Origin: Chaetoderma sp. LZ-2023a
Lineage: Eukaryota; Mollusca; Caudofoveata; Chaetodermatida; Chaetodermatidae
Length of the DNA stretch: 64,000 nucleotides
NCBI GenBank assembly: GCA_034401795.1
Contig: CM067372.1
Location: 21,591,455 to 21,655,454 of the forward strand
Direction: 5' to 3'
Positions 22,548-35,640 of this stretch are shown here, piece by piece. A program made the translations under genes and the position numbers. Under the pieces are notes generated by a model. That model saw only the letters and a list, made by a program, of their open reading frames with translations, was not told where the DNA came from and did not search any database. Positions within the stretch are counted from its first letter, which is position 1. Each line of letters opens with the position of its first letter.

Positions 22548-25500
22548 GCTAGCATGGTCTACTAGTATAGTCTACTAGCACAACCTACTAGCATAGTCTA
22601 CTAGCATAACCTACTAGCATAATCTACTAGCATAGTCTACTAGCATAACCTACTAGCATAGCCTACTAGCATAACCTACTATCATAGTCTACTAGCATAG
22701 TCTACTAGCACAACGTACTAGCATAGTCTCCTAGCATAACCTATTAGCATAACCTAATAGCATAGTCTACTAGCATAGTCTACTATCATAGTCTACTAAC
22801 ATAACCTAATAGCATAGTCTACTAGCATAGTCTACTAGCATAGTCTACTAGCATAGTCTACTGGCATAACCTAATAGCATAGTCTACTAGCATAGTCTAC
22901 TAGCATGGTCTACTAGCATAACCTACTAGAATAGTCTACTAGCATAACCTACTAGTATAGTCTACTGGCATAGTCTACTGGCATAGTCTACTAGCATAGT
23001 CTACTAGCATACTCTACTAGCCTAACCTAATGGAATAACATACTAGCATAGTCTACTAGCATAACCTACTAGCATAGCCTAATAATATAACCTACTAGCA
23101 TAGCCTACTGGCATAGTCTACTGGCATAATCTACTAGCATTGTCTACTAGCATAATCTACTAGCATAGTCTACTAGCATGGTCTACTAGCATAACCTACT
23201 AGCAGAGTCTACTAACATAACTTACTAGCATAGTCTACTAGCATAGTCTACTAGCATAGTCTAGTAGCATAGTCTACTAGCCTAGCATAATAGAATAAAC
23301 TACTAGCATAGTCTACTAGCATAACCTACTAGCATAGCCTAATAATATAACCTACTAGCATAGTCTACTAGCATAGTCTACTAGCATAGTATGCTAGCAT
23401 AGTCTACTAGCCTAACCTAATAGCATAACCTACTAGCATAGTCTACTAGCATAGTCAACTAGCCTAGGCTACTAGCATAGTCTACTAGAATGACCTAATA
23501 GCGTAGTCTACTAGCATAGTCTACTAGCATAACCTAATAGCATCGTCTACTCGCATAGCCTAATAGCCTAGTCTACTAGAATAAACTACTAGCATAGTCT
23601 ACTAGCATAGTCTACTAGCATAACCTACTAGCATAGTCTGCTAGCATTGTCTACTAGCCTAGCCTAATAGCATAACCTACTAGCATAGTCTACTAGCATG
23701 GTCTACTAGCATAGTATACTAGCATAACCCACTAGCATTGTCTACTAGCATAACCTAATAGCATAGTCTACTAGCATAGTCAACTAGCCTAGCCTAATAG
23801 CATAACCTACTAGCATAGTCTACTAGCATGGTCTACTAGCATAGTCTACTAGCCTAGCTTACTAGCATAGTCTACCAGCATAACCTAATAGCATCGTCTA
23901 CTCGCATAGCCTAATAGCATAGTCTACTAGCATAACCTACTAGCATAGTCTGCTACCATAGTCTACTAGCATAGTCTGCTAGCATAGTCTCCTAGCCTAG
24001 CCTAATGGCATAACCTACTAGCATAGTCTACTAGCATAGTCTACTAGCATAGTCTACTGGCATAGTCTACTAGCATAGTCTACTAGCCTAGCCTAATAGA
24101 ATAACTTACTAGCATAGTCTACTAGCATATCCTACTAGCATAGCCTAATAATATAACCTACTAGCATAGTCTACTAGCATAGTCTCCTAGCCTAGCCTAA
24201 TGGCATAACCTACTAGCATAGTCTACTAGCATAGTCTACTAGCATAACCTACTAGCATAGTCTACTAGCATAGTCTACTATCATAACCTACTAGCATAGT
24301 CTGCTAGCATAGTCTACTAGCCTAGCCTAATAGCATAACCTACTAGCATAGAGCATGGTCTACTAGCATAGTCTACTAGCATAACCTAATGACATAGTCT
24401 ACTAGCATAGTCAACTAGCCTAGCCTACTAGCATAGTCCACTAGAATGACCTAATAGAGTAGTCTACTAGCATAGTCTACCAGCATAACCTAATAGCATT
24501 GTCTACTAGCATAACCTAATGACATAGTCTACTAGCATAGTCAACTAGCCTAGCCTACTAGCATAGTCTACTAGAATGACCTAATAGCGTAGTCTACTAG
24601 CATAGTCTACTAGAATGACCTAATAGCGTAGTCTACTAGCATAGTCTACCAGCATAACCTAATAGCATCGTCTACTCGCATAGCCTAATAGCATAGTCTA
24701 CTAGCATAACCTACTAGCATAGTCTGCTACCATAGTCTACTAGCATAGTCTACTAGCATAACCTACTAGCATAGTCTGCTACCATAGTCTACTAGCCTAG
24801 CCTAATGGCATAAACTACTAGCATAGTCTACTAGCATGGTCTACTAGCATAGTCTACTAGCATAACCTAATAGCATCGTCTACTCGCATAGCCTAATAGC
24901 ATAGTCTACTAGCATAAACTTCTAGCATAGTCTACTAGCATAAACTTCTAGCATAGTCTACTAGCATAAACTTCTAGCATAGTCTACTAGCATAAACTTC
25001 TAGCATAGTCTACTAGCATAAACTTCTAGCATAGTCTACTAGCATAAACTTCTAGCATAGTCTACTAGCATAAACTTCTAGCATAGTCTACTAGCATAGT
25101 CAACTAGCATAACCTAATAGCATAGTCTACTAGCATAGTCTACCAGCATAACCTAATAGCATCGTCTACTCGCATAGCATAATAGCATAGTCTACTAGCA
25201 TAAACTTCTAGCATAGTCTACTAGCATAGTCAACTAGCATAACCTAATAGCATCGTCTACTCGCATAGCCTAATAGCATAGTCTACTAGCATAAACTTCT
25301 AGCAAAGTCTACTAGCATAACCTAATAGCATCGTCTACTCGCATAGCCTAATAGCATAGTCTACTAGCATAACCTACTAGCATAGTCTGCTACCATAGTC
25401 TACTAGCATAGTCTGCTAGCATAGTCTCCTAGCCTAGCCTAATGGCATAACCTACTAGCATAGTCTACTAGCATAGTCTACTAGCATAGTCTACTGGCAT

Positions 25501-28500
25501 AGTCTACTAGCATAGTCTACTAGCATAGTCTACTAGCATAACCTACTAGCATAGTCTGCTAGCATAGTCTACTAGCCTAGCCTAATAGCATAACCTACTA
25601 GCATAGCCTACTAGCATGGTCTACTAGCATAGTCTACTAGCATAACCTACTAGCATTGTCTACTAGCATAACCTAATGACATAGTCTACTAGCATAGTCA
25701 ACTAGCCTAGCCTACTAGCATAGTCCACTAGAATGACCTAATAGAGTAGTCTACTAGTATAGTCTACCAGCATAACCTAATAGCATTGTCTACTAGCATA
25801 ACCTAATGACATAGTCTACTAGCATAGTCAACTAGCCTAGCCTACTAGCATAGTCTACTAGAATGACCTAATAGCGTAGTCTACTAGCATAGTCTACTAG
25901 AATGACCTAATAGCGTAGTCTACTAGCATAGTCTACCAGCATAACCTAATAGCATCGTCTACTCGCATAGCCTAATAGCATAGTCTACTAGCATAACCTA
26001 CTAGCATAGTCTGCTACCATAGTCTACTAGCATAGTCTACTAGCATAACCTACTAGCATAGTCTGCTACCATAGTCTACTAGCCTAGCCTAATGGCATAA
26101 CCTACTAGCATAGTCTACTAGCATGGTCTACTAGCATAGTCTACTAGCATAACTTAATAGCATCGTCTACTCGCATAGCCTAATAGCATAGTCTACTAGC
26201 ATAAACTTCTAGCATAGTCTACTAGCATAAACTTCTAGCATAGTCTACTAGCATAAACTTCTAGCATAGTCTACTAGCATAAACTTCTAGCATAGTCTAC
26301 TAGCATAAACTTCTAGCATAGTCTACTAGCATAAACTTCTAGCATAGTCTACTAGCATAAACTTCTAGCATAGTCTACTAGCATAGTCAACTAGCATAAC
26401 CTAATAGCATAGTCTACTAGCATAGTCTACCAGCATAACCTAATAGCATCGTCTACTCGCATAGCATAATAGCATAGTCTACTAGCATAAACTTCTAGCA
26501 TAGTCTACTAGCATAGTCAACTAGCATAACCTAATAGCATCGTCTACTCGCATAGCCTAATAGCATAGTCTACTAGCATAAACTTCTAGCATAGTCTACT
26601 AGCATAACCTAATAGCATCGTCTACTCGCATAGCATAATAGCATAGTCTACTAGCATAAACTTCTAGCATAGTCTACTAGCATAGTCAACTAGCATAACC
26701 TAATAGCATCGTCTACTCGCATAGCCTAATAGCATAGTCTACTAGCATAAACTTCTAGCATAGTCTACTAGCATAACCTACTAGCATAGTCTGCTACCAT
26801 AGTCTACTAGCATAGTCTGCTAGCATAGTCTCCTAGCCTAGCCTAATGGCATAACCTACTAGCATAGTCTACTAGCATAGTCTACTAGCATAGTCTACTG
26901 GCATAGTCTACTAGCATAGTCTACTAGCCTAGCCTAATAGAATAACTTACTAGCATAGTCTACTAGCATAACCTACTAGCATAGCCTAATAATATAACCT
27001 ACTAGCATAATCTACTAGCATAGTCTCCTAGCTTAGCCTAATGGCATAACCTACTAGCATAGTCTACTAGCATAGTCTACTAGCATAACCTACTAGCATA
27101 GTCTACTAGCATAGTCTACTAGCATAACCTACTAGCATAGTCTGCTAGCATAGTCTACTAGCCTAGCCTAATAGCATAACCTACTAGCATAGCCTACTAG
27201 CATGGTCTACTAGCATAGTCTACTAGCATAACCTACTAGCATTGTCTACTAGCATAACCTAATGACATAGTCTACTAGCATAGTCAACTAGCCTAGCCTA
27301 CTAGCATAGTCCACTAGAATTACCTAATAGCGTAGTCTACTAGCATAGTCTACCAGCATAACCTAATAGCATCGTCTACTCGCATAGCCTAATAGCATAG
27401 TCTACTAGCATAAACTACTAGCATAGTCTACTAGCATAGTCTACTAGCATAACCTACTAGCATAGTCTGCTAGCATAGTCTACTAGCCTAGCCTAATAGC
27501 ATAACCTACTAGCATAGCCTACTAGCATGGTCTACTAGCATAGTCTACTAGCATAACCTACTAGCATTGTCTACTAGCATAACCTAATGACATAGTCTAC
27601 TAGCATAGTCAACTAGCCTAGCCTACTAGCATAGTCCACTAGAATTACCTAATAGCGTAGTCTACTAGCATAGTCTACCAGCATAACCTAATAGCATCGT
27701 CTACTCGCATAGCCTAATAGCATAGTCTACTAGCATAAACTACTAGCATAGTCTACTAGCATAGTCTACTAGCATAACCTACTAGCATAGTCTGCTAGCA
27801 TAGTCTACTAGCCTAGCCTAATAGCATAACCTACTAGCATAGTCCACTAGCATGGTCTACTAGCATAGTCTACTAGCATAACCTACTAGCATTGTCTACT
27901 AGCATAACCTAATAGCATAGTCTACTAGCATAGTCTACTAGAATGACCTAATAGCGTAGTCTACTAGCATAGTCTACCAGCATAACCTACTAGCATAGTC
28001 TACCAGCATAACCTACTAGCATAGTCTACTAGCATAGTCTATCAGCATAACCTAATAGCATCGTCTACTCGCATAGCCTAATAGCATAGTCTACTAGCAT
28101 AACCTACTAGCATAGTCTGCTACCATAGTCTACTAGCCTAGCCTAATGGCATAACCTACTAGCATAGTCTACTAGCATGGTCTACTAGCATAGTCTACTA
28201 GCATAACCTACTAGCATAGTCTACTAGCATAACCGAATAGCATAGTCTACTAGCATAGTCTACTAGCCTAGCCTACTAGCATAGTCTACTAGAACAACCT
28301 AATAGCGTAGTCTACTAGCATAGTCTACTAGCCTAGCCTACTAGCATAGTCTACCAGCATAACCTACTAGCATTGTCTACTAGCATAGTCTACTAGCATA
28401 ACCTAATAGCATCGTCTACTCGCATAGCCTACTAGCATAGTCTACTAGCATAACCTATTAGCATGGTCTACTAGTATGGTCTACTAGCATAACCTACTAG

Positions 28501-28570
28501 TATAGTCTACTACCATAGTCTACTAGAATAACCTAATAGCATAGCCTACTAGCAAAGTCTACTAGTATCG
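22548..28570. repeat. 6-kb satellite of a 13-bp monomer with higher-order repeats
   Basis: Tandem 13-mers of the type CTACTAGCATAGT with common variants (CTACTAGCATAAC, CTAATAGCATAGT, CTACTAGCCTAGC, CTACTCGCATAGC, AACTTCTAGCATA-type), about 460 monomers. Variant order repeats at long range. Blocks 1287 bp apart match in sequence and order (24381/25668, 24541/25828, 24911/26198), which is exactly 99 monomers. Another block repeats at 325 bp (27309/27634), exactly 25 monomers. A 26-bp dimer with AAACTTC is repeated about seven times inside each 1287-bp unit (24911-25085 and 26198-26375). No coding capacity: stop codons in all frames. It lies between gag and pol of the minus-strand LTR fossil. 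Confidence 0.95.
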
Positions 28571-31500
28571 CTCAGCCGACTAGACTACCATGACCTAGCC
28601 TACCAGTTTAGCATACTAGCCTACATAGTAATATGTTCACCTAGCCTACTAGCCTACTGTCCTAGGCTACCCGCATAGCCTACTAGACTAGACTGTCCAG
28701 TCTACTCGCTCGCTTATGCGCATAGTCTGCAATTGCCAACTGACCTAACTACTGGTCTAACTAACCAACATGGTTACCATACTATATGGCTGGCTAAACA
28801 TCATAGCCAGATCTGGCCTACTGGCCTAGCCTACTGAGCTAACATAAATGCATATCCTGCTAGGATACTGGATAGTCCCGCCCCACTTACTAACCTAGCC
28901 TAGTGGCCTACACAGAGTGGAATTTGCATAGATATAACCTGTCTTAAGTAACCACGATCTAAACAGAGGCGCTTAACATAAATAAGCTGCTATATAATGC
29001 CTCGTTTGGACGCAGAAGATGGGGTGGGAGGGGGGGGGGATTAATATATGCGGTCAAGAGACCACTGTCTTAAGGAACCGTCATTTTATTGGTCCAAAGG
29101 GCAGGTGGTTGTACCAGCAGCTATAAATGTATTCTGATGTCTAATATGATGTATAATAAGCTGGTATAGGCTATGGTATTATATAAGAATAGCCATAAGT
29201 CCAAAGCTTAGGCAAAGTGCGGTTATTAAGTGACCCGCGAATGATTTTCCAAAGTAGCCACTATAATGTTGAAGCCTAGTTTTAATAATCTCCAACATCT
29301 ATTACGGATATTAAAAACGCACAGCTTAGCGTGGAAACGTCAACAGAAAGCCTGTATAATTGTCAACCTTTTCACTATATTCAATAAATTAGATGTGGTC
29401 AAAAGACCACTCAGGTTGTGAGGATCGGTCACCGAACTTAGGGGAAAAGTTAGGGAGTAAGTGTCTTAGCGTAATATTTGATTTATATAGCCAATAACGG
29501 CGTTGAATTCTGTGGTTATTATAATTTCAGTTTACCATTGTTCACGTGAAAGTTATTTAAGTAGTATTTTAAATAATTAACTGAAGTATATCGTTAACAA
29601 GTACGTCTGAGCAAGTAGAAGTTGAATATCATTTAAGGACTTCTCTGTGTTATCAACTATTATTGCGTGCTTATGAATCAGCAAGACAACTATATCCACA
29701 CACTTATCAAATATCACACCTGTCATTAGAACTGACTTGAGATCTGTGAAACACACACCTTTCTGCAAACCAAGTTAATCCGATAGCCCATAGTAGTCTG
29801 CCCAGCTATCTTGTCACACATTAGCTGGGTCATATCTGTGGCTTCACTTGTGGTCTACCACCTGTCAGTCCAGCCTGCCTAAGCGTGATAAATAGTACCG
29901 AACCACCCGACCAACACACTGTTTTGCTAGTTTGGCCTAGGCTATTGGCCGAGTATATTAGCCATGTCTAGTACATTAGCCTGGTTTAGTCTACACCCTA
30001 ACTGATCTAGCGTAGAAGCATGGCCTAGCCTATCGTATTACCCATCCCCGCCATGCCCCGCCACACACCTGCCCGCAATGTACGCGTGCATGCATGCATG
30101 TGTGTACGCGAGTTGGCATACTTCGGGTGGGTGGCTACTTTAGTGGGTGGGTGGGTTGGTGCCTATAGGTACTTATGTTGGATGTATAATTAAGTACTTG
30201 GACGGAGTAGGTCTGTATTACAGCCTGGGGTTGGTATGTGGAAGCGTAGGTTTTTGTGTTGGGTGGGTGTATGGGTAGTTATACACATATACTGAGAAAA
30301 TATTTGCATCACCGGTGGATGTGCGTGCGTGCGTGGGTGGGTGGGGGGGGGGAGATGGGGCTAGTGGTAGCTATGGAGCTAAGGACAGTTCCTAAGGTAG
30401 GACTAGCTATTGGGTAGTGTTAGATAGGCTCGCATTGGCATGGTAGCTTTTGTGCTATGGGTAGCTATTGGTGTCGCTGTATTTGGGTGTAGCTAGCATA
30501 CCCTATCCACGCAGCTATTTCGCATACCAACATAGCTACCCTAGTCGTAGCTACACACGTATCTATCAATACACATAACCCAACAGCTACCGCACCTCTA
30601 TCACTACCTTCCCCATAGCTATCGGTACATTATATCTATACATAAAATAAAGCTACCATATCCATGCCCACATAGCTACCCTTGCCCATATGATAAACAT
30701 GTCAAACTACACAGCTATCCCTCTCCCAATAGCTATCAAAATTACCTCAAATCCACAGTTACCTCCACCCTACCCATAGCTGCCCCTACCACCACATAGC
30801 AGCTATTCTCCATAGATACCTCTACCACGTAGCTAAGCATATATCAACCCATAGACGTATCCCCCTATCACATATATGGTAGACATGGCTTCGGATATAC
30901 TAGCACGCTATGCTAGTACACTAGCGCAATAGGCTAATCCGAAAATGGGCTAAGCCAGTAGACTTTAGCCTAAGCCACTATGCTAAGTTTGCAGGATATG
31001 CTAGTTCACTATCTAGGCAAGTAGGCTAGTAGATTCGGCTAGTATGCTAAACCGGTAGGCCAGGCCAGAACGCCAGAACGGGCTACTATTCGATGAGAGT
31101 AGACCTGTATGGTAGACCAGCAGGCTAGGCTAGTAAGTAGGCCAGACTCCAGGCTAGGTGGTAATCTATAGTAGGCTAGGCCAGTCGGTTAGTAGTCTAT
31201 GCTAGTAGGATATATTAGGCTAGTCTAGTAGAGGAGGCTATGCTAGCAGGCTATACTAGTAGGTTGGCCAAGTAGTCTAGCCTAGTAGGTCGCTGGTGTT
31301 GGACGTATTACCATGGGTAGTTGTGGTGCAAAGGTATCGCATGGTGGCCATGGATGTATGGTTAATAGGCCTGTGATGTGTATTGGTATGGGTAGATATG
31401 AATGTGGGTTGTTATGTGTGTATATGGTTGCCTAGCTATGGTTGTATGTGTAGAGGTAACTATGTTATAATATGGTAGGGCGGCTATTCGTGTATGGGTA

Positions 31501-31660
31501 AGAGCAATGGTCGCGGCGCGTGTATGGCTAGAGTAGTAAGTGGTGTATGTATAAGGTATAGCTATTAGGTATAGATGCGTGCATTGGTATGGATAGGTAT
31601 GGGTTGGGCAGTTATGGCTATCTTTGTGCGGTAGTTATGGGTGTTGGGTTGTTGGGTAAC
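28571..31660. other. Degenerate satellite-like flank with strand-asymmetric blocks
   Basis: No gene recognised. 28571-28900 still shows decayed CTAGCCTACTAG-type words. 30100-30480 is G/T-rich with repeated TGGGTAGCTATTGG-type words, 30485-30880 is C/A-rich with ACATAGCTACC-type words (the complement), and 30890-31310 is full of TAGGCTAGTAG-type words, the reverse complement of the satellite flavour. 31310-31660 is G/T-rich again. Overall it looks like old, inverted, decayed simple-sequence arrays. A G-run is at 29016-29040. Confidence 0.5.
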
Positions 31661-32264
31661 ATTTCAAAACATGTGCAGCATATATACACACATATATAGT
31701 CATACAAGCACATAGTGAAATAGGATGTGGAAAATGGCCCCAGATTTCAGTCTTGCCACCATTCCATTTACAATCATGCACTAAAGGCCATGGCCATAAT
31801 AGTTCATTTAGGACGATAGCGTGTGCTTGCTGTCATAGAAACTAATGCGTTTACTTGTGAAACTGTATGAACTAAAATTGCAGCTATATTGTTCCATTTT
31901 AGTACCATCTGTGAAATAGCCATTACGCAATTATTACTGAGTTTGCCATTATTTCGTCAAAACCATATGACAAGTAAATATGCCAATCTTGTAAAGCAAT
32001 GATAACGTAAGGAAGTCTGATAGATGATTGGTAGATTAGTATACATGCGCAGTGCATAGCCAATCACTATCGAGAACATGTTGACCATTGTTCTATTATG
32101 ATGGTTCTCATCGCGGCCCATATGCACATCAGTAGTATGGGTAGCCTTACTCTGCCGTGTTCTATTCCCTGGAATTCATGATGTGCGAAATATGCATTTC
32201 ATCAGCCATGACCATTTCAGACTGTACACACATAAAATCTGATTGGCTGATTTAAGATTTCAAT
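31661..32264. other. No recognisable feature
   Basis: AT-leaning sequence with a short ATATATACACACATATATA patch near 31680-31700. Confidence 0.4.
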
Positions 32265-32345
32265 TTCGAAGTCGAGTTTTGAATTTCGAAATCGAGTTTT
32301 GAATTTCGAAGTCGAGTTTTGAATTTTGAATTTTGAATTTCGAAT
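32265..32345. repeat. 20-bp tandem repeat
   Basis: Three to four copies of TTGAATTTCGAAGTCGAGTT, passing into TTTTGAA repeats. Confidence 0.85.
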
Positions 32346-32532
32346 GAGCCTTCTGGTAACGAGGACGCATTCAAATGTGGTTTACAACACAAGCTACCCA
32401 GCAGAGGGATAGTACACCCGCACTTTATGTGCAGTGCCATCCGCAATCGAACATTTATGCAAATTCATTTTGTTAACCCACGTAGGTCAGTATTATTCAT
32501 TTCTTCATTAGTTTCATTCACGCATGTACTAA

Positions 32533-33382
32533 CTACTGTTGCTGTACAAAAGCGTGAAATATGGGCAGGCAACGGAAACATACAACGCGATCTGCCTGAT
32601 TGGTTGATGTGTTCGACTTGCTATCGTTGGTACTATTTGAATTAGGCGCCATATTTTTATCATGACGATTTCCCGCATTAGTTATTTTCTCGAGCCCCGG
32701 CCATCCCCTGGTTTCCATATAGGTTTCAGATAATTGACCAATTTCTGCCATCCTTGAAGGTTTCCGCTCCTTCACGATTAGCGCTAGTAAACTAATTTAC
32801 CCAATTTGTCAAATTCCTTATCGATTTCAGAAAGTTCAATCCAACGGTTGAAATACGTTTCTAGGCGGAAGATAAATTGCGTTCATGACTCTCGTTCATT
32901 TCCGGTTTCGCCGCAAATTACTTTTTCCGAAAGCCTTCTGTTAACTAGTACGCGCGGAGTAATGCCTGTTTCATTTTCTCATGATTTGCCGCATCATGGA
33001 TAGGAAGGAGGGAATATACACCAAGGGCTTTACCACGTAATAACCTACTGAAGAAAATTGCTTTGTCATTGCCAGTCCATGATTGAATAGTTGCATACAA
33101 TTCAAAACGTTCAATAAATGAATCTAACTTATCTTTCGATTCGTCAAACAGAGGGAGTTTTGAATTGCTAGCGCGTACACGTGCTGCTCTAACAGCAGTA
33201 TTCGTTTCAATCGCTTATATTTCCATTTTCTCTAGTTCACTTGCATGCGATCTACGCTCGCGTTCTTCTATATCTATTCGTTTACGATCGTTTTCCACAT
33301 GACCATCGTCAAATGACCTTATCTCTTGAACAGCTAAGCCTAAACCTTTTCACATTTCAGTGTAGTTACGCAATTCAGCCAT
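32533..33382 (-). mobile_element. Fossil gag of the minus-strand LTR element
   Basis: Minus-strand gag. It begins at the ATG at 33382 (MAELRNYTEM), followed by a charged coiled-coil-like region (EERERRSHASELEKMEI), a matrix/capsid core (LPLFDESKDKLDSFIERFE, LLRGKALGVYS), then MKERKPSRMAEI and YMETRGW, and a zinc-knuckle-like CFRC near the end. The layout matches the gag at 62313-63230 and gags of Gmr1-like Gypsy elements. It is broken, with several breaks. Confidence 0.7.
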
Positions 33383-34117
33383 TATGCAATAAGAACAACC
33401 AGACTCATAGTTCTGCGCCAACCGCAATAGAATTCAATCATTATGTAATGCAACAAATGTGCTTACGCAGTAAAATACTTTTGAAAATATTTCAACAATA
33501 ATCAAAATATTTCAACTCACTTCCGGACGTGTCTCATTCTCAATACAAAATATTAAGAATTTTTTTAATAACTGCTATTACAATATCTGGTGTTAGCTCT
33601 TGCGTCCATATACACCCTTAGACGGCTAATAATAAGTAGCGGGGTTAACCCTTGTTCGGCGTAACCTAAAAAGCTATCAACACTTTATTGGAAACTAATA
33701 AAACAGTGTTCGCTTCGAGGAGGTAGTGCTGAACACGTTGCTATGTAGGCTAATACAGCAACAAATTGTAGCAATGTCGTCCAAGAAATAATCACCAATT
33801 TATACGCCAATAATATCTGTAAGCGTAATTTAAGTTGACAGTTCAGCAGTACACAAGTAATCTCAATGCGATACGATCAAGTTTTTAACTAGGCCAAAGA
33901 AACGTATACATGCTCTATGGATATTCATAGCTAACAGCGGTCTGTTTAAATTTCACTCGATCGATATTTACATGAACGCGACAACATTTAATTAGGTTAC
34001 CAAATGTTGCGAGCGAGTCATTATACTAGTACTAGAAGCGATATAATTCTTACAGGTGTAGTAATTGTCAATTGCAGAATTTAGCGCGAATTCCATTGTT
34101 CGTTGTACGAGTGACAA
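33383..34117 (-). mobile_element. Leader of the minus-strand LTR fossil
   Basis: About 735 bases between the primer-site-like sequence and the gag start. AT-rich, with no open frame of note and no minisatellite. Confidence 0.45.
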
Positions 34118-34137
34118 ATCCTGGACAAAAAGCCCCC
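34118..34137 (-). promoter_or_regulatory. Degenerate tRNA-Pro-like primer binding site
   Basis: On the minus strand, directly after the LTR end (...GAGACA), the sequence reads GGGGGCT, a T-rich spacer, then GTCCAGGAT. This resembles the tRNA-Pro type primer site (TGGGGGCTCGTCCGGGAT), which is also present in clearer form at 56584-56601. It is fossil and degenerate. Confidence 0.5.
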
Positions 34138-34139
34138 GC

Positions 34140-34968
34140 TGTCTCAAGTTGCGCGGTCGGCTCACTCAGCAAGAAGCAGTTCTATGAAATAGGCGGTCGC
34201 TATGACCTTAGCAAACCCGGGTTGTCACGCGTCTCAGTCAACGACATGAGCAATTACAATGCGATAACTATAATAATCTTGATGTTGTTTTATATATGAC
34301 GAAATGAATTAATTAAATGAATGATTAAAGAAATAACTGAATTATATCTGGCCTAACAATGAAGCGGATCACGTGGTGTCGATGCAGCGTGAAGGCCAAC
34401 GCTGTGGTGCGAGATATGCTTGCCAAAGCTGTCGGTGCGACGTAGATGTACCATGCGACATAGATGTGTCGATGCCACGTAGATGTTCCAATGGTGTCGA
34501 TGCCTCGTAGCTGCGCCAATGGTGTCGATGCCACGTTGATGTTCCAATGGTGTCGATGCCACGTAGATGTGCCAATGGTGTCGACGCAACGTAGGACCCA
34601 CGCCAATGTGTGGCAATGTCACGTGATCAGCTCTGCGATAACATGATCAACGCCAGCATAAACTGAGAATACAAATTAGAATGTCTTCATATCGATGTTT
34701 GGAATCAATATCGTACATATAACAATACGCTCAAATAATAGCGTTTATATTTCTTATCTGACAACAGTAGATCATACATTAACGTTCTAACTCAATAACA
34801 ATTCAGGACGAAAAGGGGGACAGTCTGTATATGTACACATTTGATATAAGATAATAATTATACAAGTGTGCATACCTGAGACACGTCCGTAGGTAGTTTC
34901 ACAATCAATCATGAAGTATCAGACAAGGTCGCGTCATAGCGACAATAGTAACGTGAACACGAACAACA
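34140..34968 (-). mobile_element. LTR copy 2 (fossil, 5' LTR)
   Basis: About 830 bp aligning in order with LTR copy 1 (12958-13984). On the minus strand it starts near TGTTGTTCGTG and ends ...TTGAGACA, immediately followed by the primer-site-like sequence. It is shorter than copy 1 mainly because its internal 28-bp minisatellite has fewer units. Confidence 0.65.
34370..34610. repeat. 28-bp minisatellite inside LTR copy 2
   Basis: About eight units of the type CCAATGGTGTCGATGCCACG followed by TAGATGTG. Same family as 13195-13610 but about half its length. Confidence 0.8.
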
Positions 34969-35640
34969 GAGCGCACTCTCAATGGAGCACCAATAACTAT
35001 CTGACTACGAGAACAATTTTCATGAAGATTATAGACACAATTCTAAGAGGCGAGATTGGCATAACAAGAAATACACAGATTAAGGAATCACAGTATTACA
35101 CGAGTTTAGTAACATACGTATACTTTTGATTAGCCTACAATTTGAATTACACTGCCAATTCAAGAAATACTTATGGAAGAAGAAGAAGAAGAAGAAGAAG
35201 AAGAATATTATGAACAATCATGAAACATATCCATAGGGGAAAACTCACACTAACTTACGAAATAGTTACCTAGGAGAACCCAGGACTTTGAAGAGCTCAC
35301 ATGAACACATTAAAAGTACCACACCTTAAAAGATAAATGGACAATTTACATATGAATAAGCAACGCGAATAGATACAACTATGATAATAGTGCAGTGCGT
35401 CATATAAACATGAATCATTAATTTGTAATCAATCAATGATCAGAGGTGGGTGGGAAGAACAAGTGAATGGACTGATATGGTGACATGCCGACTTGTTACT
35501 GGCTGATTGTGGATATACAATACATTTATCCGTAATGCTGCTTTAGTGAACCATGCAGAGCTACCATTGGCAGAAAGCTTGGTAATTACTGATAATGCAT
35601 GTCTACCATTGGTTGAGCCAGAGATAAACCTAAGCAGCGA
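34969..35640. other. No gene; GAA microsatellite at 35175-35205
   Basis: About ten GAA units at 35175-35205. Otherwise no recognised signal before the integrase fossil. Confidence 0.5.

Noticed and set aside
22548-28570. CRISPR array
   Set aside because: The 13-bp units are contiguous with no unique spacers, and the context is eukaryotic repeat DNA.
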